Positions 60,846-64,000 of a stretch of DNA of 64,000 nt are shown piece by piece. The notes under the pieces are model-generated. The model did no database searches, was not told the origin of the DNA, and saw only the letters and a program-made list of their open reading frames with translations. The position numbers and the translations under genes were made by a program. Origin of the DNA: Neobacillus sp. OS1-2 (GTDB lineage: Bacteria; Bacillota; Bacilli; Bacillales; Cytobacillaceae); assembly GCF_030915505.1 (NCBI RefSeq), contig NZ_CP133265.1, positions 3,810,001-3,874,000 on the forward strand. Reading direction: 5' to 3'. Position 1 is the stretch's first letter, and each line of letters begins with the position of its first letter.

Positions 60846-62915
60846 TCATTTTCTCTTCATTTGGAAGTATGTGTCTAAAACTCTTCGTCCAATTTTTAGG
60901 CTAACACGATTGTCTTCCTTTCCTTCGTAAGCCCATGGCACTAATACAGCCATGGCTATTTCCGGACGTGTGCTAGGGGCGTAGCTGACTAGGCTAAGGT
61001 TCATAACGGGCGGAGGCACTTTCCCGTAATTCCCTCTTAAAGGCCCATCATAAAAGGCTTCGGCAGTTCCGGTTTTTCCGGCAGGTGAATACGGGGCATC
61101 TGCGAAAAATTTATAGGCTGTGCCTCCTGGGGACTGCATCACCTTTTTGAAACCTAATTTGACACGATTCATCCATTCCCTTTTTACATCAATCGTATTT
61201 AGGACGGTTGGATTGACTTCTTGAAGAATGGGTCCGAGCTCATCCTTTTCATTCGCAGGTTCCCGAATTTGTTTCACCACATGGGCCTGCATACGGTAGC
61301 CACCATTGGCAATAGTGGAAATGTATTGTGCCAACTGCATGGCGGAATATGTATCATATTGGCCAATCACTAGGTCAAGTAAATACCCAGGAAGCCTGCT
61401 TTGCCCTTTAAATCCCGTTTGTTCATTTGGCAAATCAATGCCGGTTCGAGTTCCCAACCCAAACGAGGCGAAGGAGTTTCTAATGGTTTCGAACGCCATT
61501 CTGTTCATGAAATTTAAGGGTTTATCGTATTCATAATGTCCTTTGCCAATATGAATTGCAGTATGGAACATATAGACATTTGAAGATTTTTTTAAGGCTT
61601 CAATTTCATTTAATCTTCCTAAATAGGCATAGGATTTTTTGATGGGCGTATCTTTAATCTTGATACCGGAATCATCAAAAGTGGTCCCGGGTGAAATGGC
61701 CCCTGTTTTATAGCCGGTTAAAATCGTCGCCCCTTTTACCGTTGAGCCAACACTATAGGTAGTGGTAAAAGTACCTAGTGCATCATCAACCATTTCTACT
61801 TTACCGGTTTCTTGATTTTTAACCATTTTTTTACCGGACATTGTTAAGACATCCCCAGTCCAAGGATCCATTAAAACGACATAGGCCCGGTCGGATAAAT
61901 AGGTGCCGGGTGCTTTCTTAGCCGCCCAAAGTTCCTCTTCAACCACCTTATCGATGGCCATTTGTAAGTCCATATCAATTGTTAAAACAAGATCTTTCCC
62001 CTTCTTCCCTGTTAAAACAGATTGGGTGTCAATGACACTGCCTGTTTTATCGGTAATATTTTTCACCTTGGATTTATAGCCATGAAGGACATCCTCATAC
62101 TGCATTTCTAACTGACTTTTCCCTATTCGGTCATTGTGGCTATAGCCCCTTGCCAAAAAATAATCTAATTGATCTGCAGGCAGACCATCACCGGAGTTGG
62201 TCACTTTTCCCAAAACAGATCTTAGTGTATGGTTAAAGGCATAGGTACGATCCCAATCCGTGGTTGTTTCGATCCCTGGAAGAGAATGAAGATTTTCGCT
62301 AACCACTGCAAATTCCTTTTCGGTAACCGCTTCGTTTTTTACCATTTGCGAGGTGAATTTATATCCGCTGGTAAATTCACGAAAAATCGCTAGTACTTCA
62401 AGGTCTTCATCCGTTAATTCTTTCAAATCTTCCTCCGTGATGCGACCTAATTTTAATTGATAGATTTCTTTATCGGTTATTTTTTTGGCCTCATATAAGC
62501 CCCTTTCCATTTTAGTGATTTTACTATCAGCACGTACCTGATTCTTTAACATCCAAAAATCCCGCTTGTCTCTATCTGTGACCTTATCGGTTTTCTTTTC
62601 TATCAACTGAGCTAATTTCTTTGCAGTTTCAAGCATTTCTTGTTGACTAAAACCTTCATTTGTAAAAGTAATGGCACTTTTTGGAGCGTTATCGACGATG
62701 ACACGAAAATCACGGTCGAATAGTTTTCCGCGAGGGACAGGGTGGCTAACGGTAAAATCCTCCTTTCTTTCCAAATCCCGCTTGAAATTTTCTCCATAAA
62801 CAATTTGAACGAAGCCCAGTCGAAGAATTAATATCGAAAATAATAGAAATACACTAAAGAAAAGTACATTTAGACGAAAAGGAAAATGAGACTTTTTCTT
62901 TTTCTGTTTCTCCAA
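60846..62915 (-). CDS. Class B penicillin-binding protein (PbpA/PbpH-like transpeptidase)
   Basis: A 689-residue monofunctional transpeptidase for side-wall peptidoglycan. One N-terminal span (PFRLNVLFFSVFLLFSILILRLGFVQI), then a long pedestal domain containing a charged helical insert (about 95-190), then the catalytic domain with S-x-x-K in GSTVKGATI, S-x-N (SSN) and KTG (AGKTGTAEAF). TTG 62915 is preferred, with AAAGGATG upstream; ATG 62927 directly follows AAAGG and is less likely. The length fits B. subtilis PbpA/PbpH. It is flanked by two molybdenum hydroxylase loci without obvious link. Confidence 0.9.
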   Translation of the reverse strand: MEKQKKKKSHFPFRLNVLFFSVFLLFSILILRLGFVQIVYGENFKRDLERKEDFTVSHPVPRGKLFDRDFRVIVDNAPKSAITFTNEGFSQQEMLETAKKLAQLIEKKTDKVTDRDKRDFWMLKNQVRADSKITKMERGLYEAKKITDKEIYQLKLGRITEEDLKELTDEDLEVLAIFREFTSGYKFTSQMVKNEAVTEKEFAVVSENLHSLPGIETTTDWDRTYAFNHTLRSVLGKVTNSGDGLPADQLDYFLARGYSHNDRIGKSQLEMQYEDVLHGYKSKVKNITDKTGSVIDTQSVLTGKKGKDLVLTIDMDLQMAIDKVVEEELWAAKKAPGTYLSDRAYVVLMDPWTGDVLTMSGKKMVKNQETGKVEMVDDALGTFTTTYSVGSTVKGATILTGYKTGAISPGTTFDDSGIKIKDTPIKKSYAYLGRLNEIEALKKSSNVYMFHTAIHIGKGHYEYDKPLNFMNRMAFETIRNSFASFGLGTRTGIDLPNEQTGFKGQSRLPGYLLDLVIGQYDTYSAMQLAQYISTIANGGYRMQAHVVKQIREPANEKDELGPILQEVNPTVLNTIDVKREWMNRVKLGFKKVMQSPGGTAYKFFADAPYSPAGKTGTAEAFYDGPLRGNYGKVPPPVMNLSLVSYAPSTRPEIAMAVLVPWAYEGKEDNRVSLKIGRRVLDTYFQMKRK

Positions 62916-63003
62916 ATGGTTGCACATCCTTTGCGTTTTATTTGGATAAAAAGATAGAATCAATAGAAACTAAAGGAAACGGTATATAAATGGAGGGTTG
63001 TTC

Positions 63004-63396
63004 ATGAAAAAACAAAATAAGCAGCAAAATCAGTCTCAAAGCTTTCAACAACAACAAATACAGCAACAACAGCAGCAGCTGAATCAAAATCAGGCAATGA
63101 TGGAGCAGCAATTTCAAACTCAAAAACAGCAAGCACTACAGACGATGCAGCAGGCTGAGCAAATGATCCAGCAAAATGCTTCGATGTCCAATCCGCAGGC
63201 AATGCAGCAGGCGGGGCAACAGCTGCAACAGGCTGTTCAACAGCTAAACCAATTGCAAGGAATGGCGGTGACCCAGGCAACCACTGCTCAGCAGCAGCAA
63301 TTAGAACAAGTCCAGCAGCAAATTGAGCAAGCAGCTCAGACACTTAGTTTGATTGAGTCACTTAATGAGGGAAATTATAGCTTTAAAAAAGGGTAA
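63004..63396 (+). CDS. Glutamine-rich low-complexity protein
   Basis: A 130-residue hydrophilic protein, about one third glutamine, with runs such as QQQQIQQQQQQLNQNQ and a heptad-like pattern (QQAGQQLQQAVQQLNQLQG) suggesting a coiled coil. No Cys, no signal peptide and few charged residues apart from a basic N-terminus (MKKQNKQQ). It differs from gamma-type SASP, which has repeated EFASE units. The ATG at 63004 follows GGAGGG. It is divergent from the PBP gene and has its own terminator. Unknown function. Confidence 0.7.
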   Translation: MKKQNKQQNQSQSFQQQQIQQQQQQLNQNQAMMEQQFQTQKQQALQTMQQAEQMIQQNASMSNPQAMQQAGQQLQQAVQQLNQLQGMAVTQATTAQQQQLEQVQQQIEQAAQTLSLIESLNEGNYSFKKG

Positions 63397-63406
63397 AGCC
63401 TTGACG

Positions 63407-63440
63407 AACCCAGCTTTCAAATGGAAGCTGGGTTTTTTTT
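63407..63440. terminator. Strong terminator between convergent genes
   Basis: A perfect 10-bp stem AACCCAGCTT/AAGCTGGGTT with T8. Confidence 0.88.
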
Positions 63441-63918
63441 ATGCTTGTTTCTCTGCTTGAACAGCCGCTTTTACGGCATCTTTTATTTCTTGATAACCCG
63501 TACAGCGGCAGAGATTGGATTGCATCCATTCCTCTATGACCTCTTCATCTGCATTGGGATGCTTCTTTGCCAGGGCATGGCAATTTAAGATAAAACCGGG
63601 GGTACAAAAACCACATTGAATAGCCCATTTTTCGACAAATATCCTTTGAATTGGTGAATCCATAAGACTTTCAATGGTGGTAATGGGCTGGTTAATGGTT
63701 TCGATGGCAAGGGATAGGCAGGAATGCATAGTTTCCCCATTGATTAATACGGTACATGCCCCACAATCCCCATTTTCACAGGCTCGCTTTGCCCCAGTTA
63801 AACCCAGTTGCTCACGCAACGTATGTAAAAGGGTATCAGCCGATCGAACCATTACCTCATGTGTTTCCCCGTTTACATGCAATTTGACAACCGTTTTGGC
63901 TAAACTATTTTGGATCAT
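63439..63918 (-). CDS. 2Fe-2S subunit of a second molybdenum hydroxylase (CoxS/XdhC-type small subunit)
   Basis: A 159-residue electron-transfer subunit with CENGDCGACTVLING..SCL and CGFCTPGF..NLCRCTGY. It differs from the copy at 60350 in many positions, so it is not a recent duplicate. It starts at ATG 63918, overlapping by 4 bases the stop of an upstream gene that runs off the window, and GGAGGTG precedes it. It belongs to a second, minus-strand hydroxylase operon; the substrate is unknown. Confidence 0.93.
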   Translation of the reverse strand: MIQNSLAKTVVKLHVNGETHEVMVRSADTLLHTLREQLGLTGAKRACENGDCGACTVLINGETMHSCLSLAIETINQPITTIESLMDSPIQRIFVEKWAIQCGFCTPGFILNCHALAKKHPNADEEVIEEWMQSNLCRCTGYQEIKDAVKAAVQAEKQA

Positions 63919-64000
63919 GCCGGTGCCACCTCCAAGGAATCCATTATTTCATGTAAAGCATTTTTTAAAACAAATGTACGGTATTCGCGGGATGCCTGTA
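63915..64000 (-). CDS. C-terminal end of a second hydroxylase FAD subunit (partial)
   Basis: Only the last 27 or so codons are inside the window. The reading frame gives ASREYRTFVLKNALHEIMDS and ends LEVAPA before the stop at 63915-63917. The R-x-x-x-x-x-x-A-x-x-E pattern fits the C-terminus of CoxM/XdhB flavoprotein subunits, and the ATGA overlap with the 2Fe-2S gene supports an operon. The gene continues beyond position 64000. Confidence 0.65.
   Translation of the reverse strand, partial: QASREYRTFVLKNALHEIMDSLEVAPA

Noticed and set aside
63002..63343. Minus-strand Ala/Val-rich open frame
   Set aside because: Reverse-complement artefact of CAG/CAA glutamine codons in the Gln-rich gene.

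Overview
This is chromosomal DNA from an endospore-forming member of the Bacillaceae (low-GC Firmicute). The evidence is the GerA/GerB/GerC germinant receptor operon, a CotA-type spore-coat laccase, a sporulation-kinase-like histidine kinase, strong AGGAGG-type ribosome binding sites with frequent TTG/GTG starts, intrinsic terminators with long U tracts, a T-box leader, and Rex, Fnr and WalR type boxes. Protein sequences resemble Bacillus proteins (YhfE, PhoE/YhfR, PucABCDE, Hmp, SbcCD). I cannot name a species. No rRNA, tRNA, CRISPR array, prophage or transposase was seen.

Layout. 1-5.7 kb: an AIM24-family gene behind a riboswitch-like leader, a divergent SulP transporter plus ArsR regulator, a B12-binding radical SAM protein and a cold-shock protein. 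5.9-13.2 kb: sbcDC, a uracil-DNA-glycosylase-like protein, a broken phosphatase gene, an orphan VWA-like domain and an acetyltransferase. 13.2-20 kb: mntH, divergent selB, a TerD/zinc-ribbon/TerB protein and an AGCS amino-acid carrier. 20.1-25.7 kb: a self-contained MacAB-like exporter, two-component system and PepSY-type membrane protein sharing an 11-bp-period operator motif. 25.7-35.4 kb: a cupredoxin membrane protein, T-box-controlled proS, acetyltransferase, YdcF and DegV proteins, flavohaemoglobin, an SGNH hydrolase and an ABC exporter. 35.4-41.4 kb: a VOC protein, an NADH dehydrogenase behind two Rex-like boxes, a Met/His-rich secreted protein, tatA, an M42 peptidase and corA. 41.5-51.4 kb: the ger operon with a DUF421 gene, a radical SAM/SPASM protein, a LysM-NlpC/P60 endopeptidase with WalR-type boxes, a PAS kinase and membrane proteins. 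51.4-55.4 kb: an MFS transporter and a cotA operon with two membrane proteins. 55.5-64 kb: a puc-like xanthine dehydrogenase operon, a class B PBP, a Gln-rich protein and the edge of a second molybdenum-hydroxylase operon.

Most of the window is housekeeping or stress and sporulation chromosome. The least explained parts are non-coding: the attenuator-like leader at 908-1027, the palindromes between mntH and selB, a roughly 150-bp structured repeat at 40222-40375 with a degraded partial copy at 16688-16735 (both between convergent genes), and a 21-bp tandem repeat at 28791-28888. The best candidate for a self-contained, little-described system is the 20.1-25.7 kb exporter and sensor cluster. 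Two short genes with strong ribosome binding sites (26724-26864 and 38180-38305) are easily missed.
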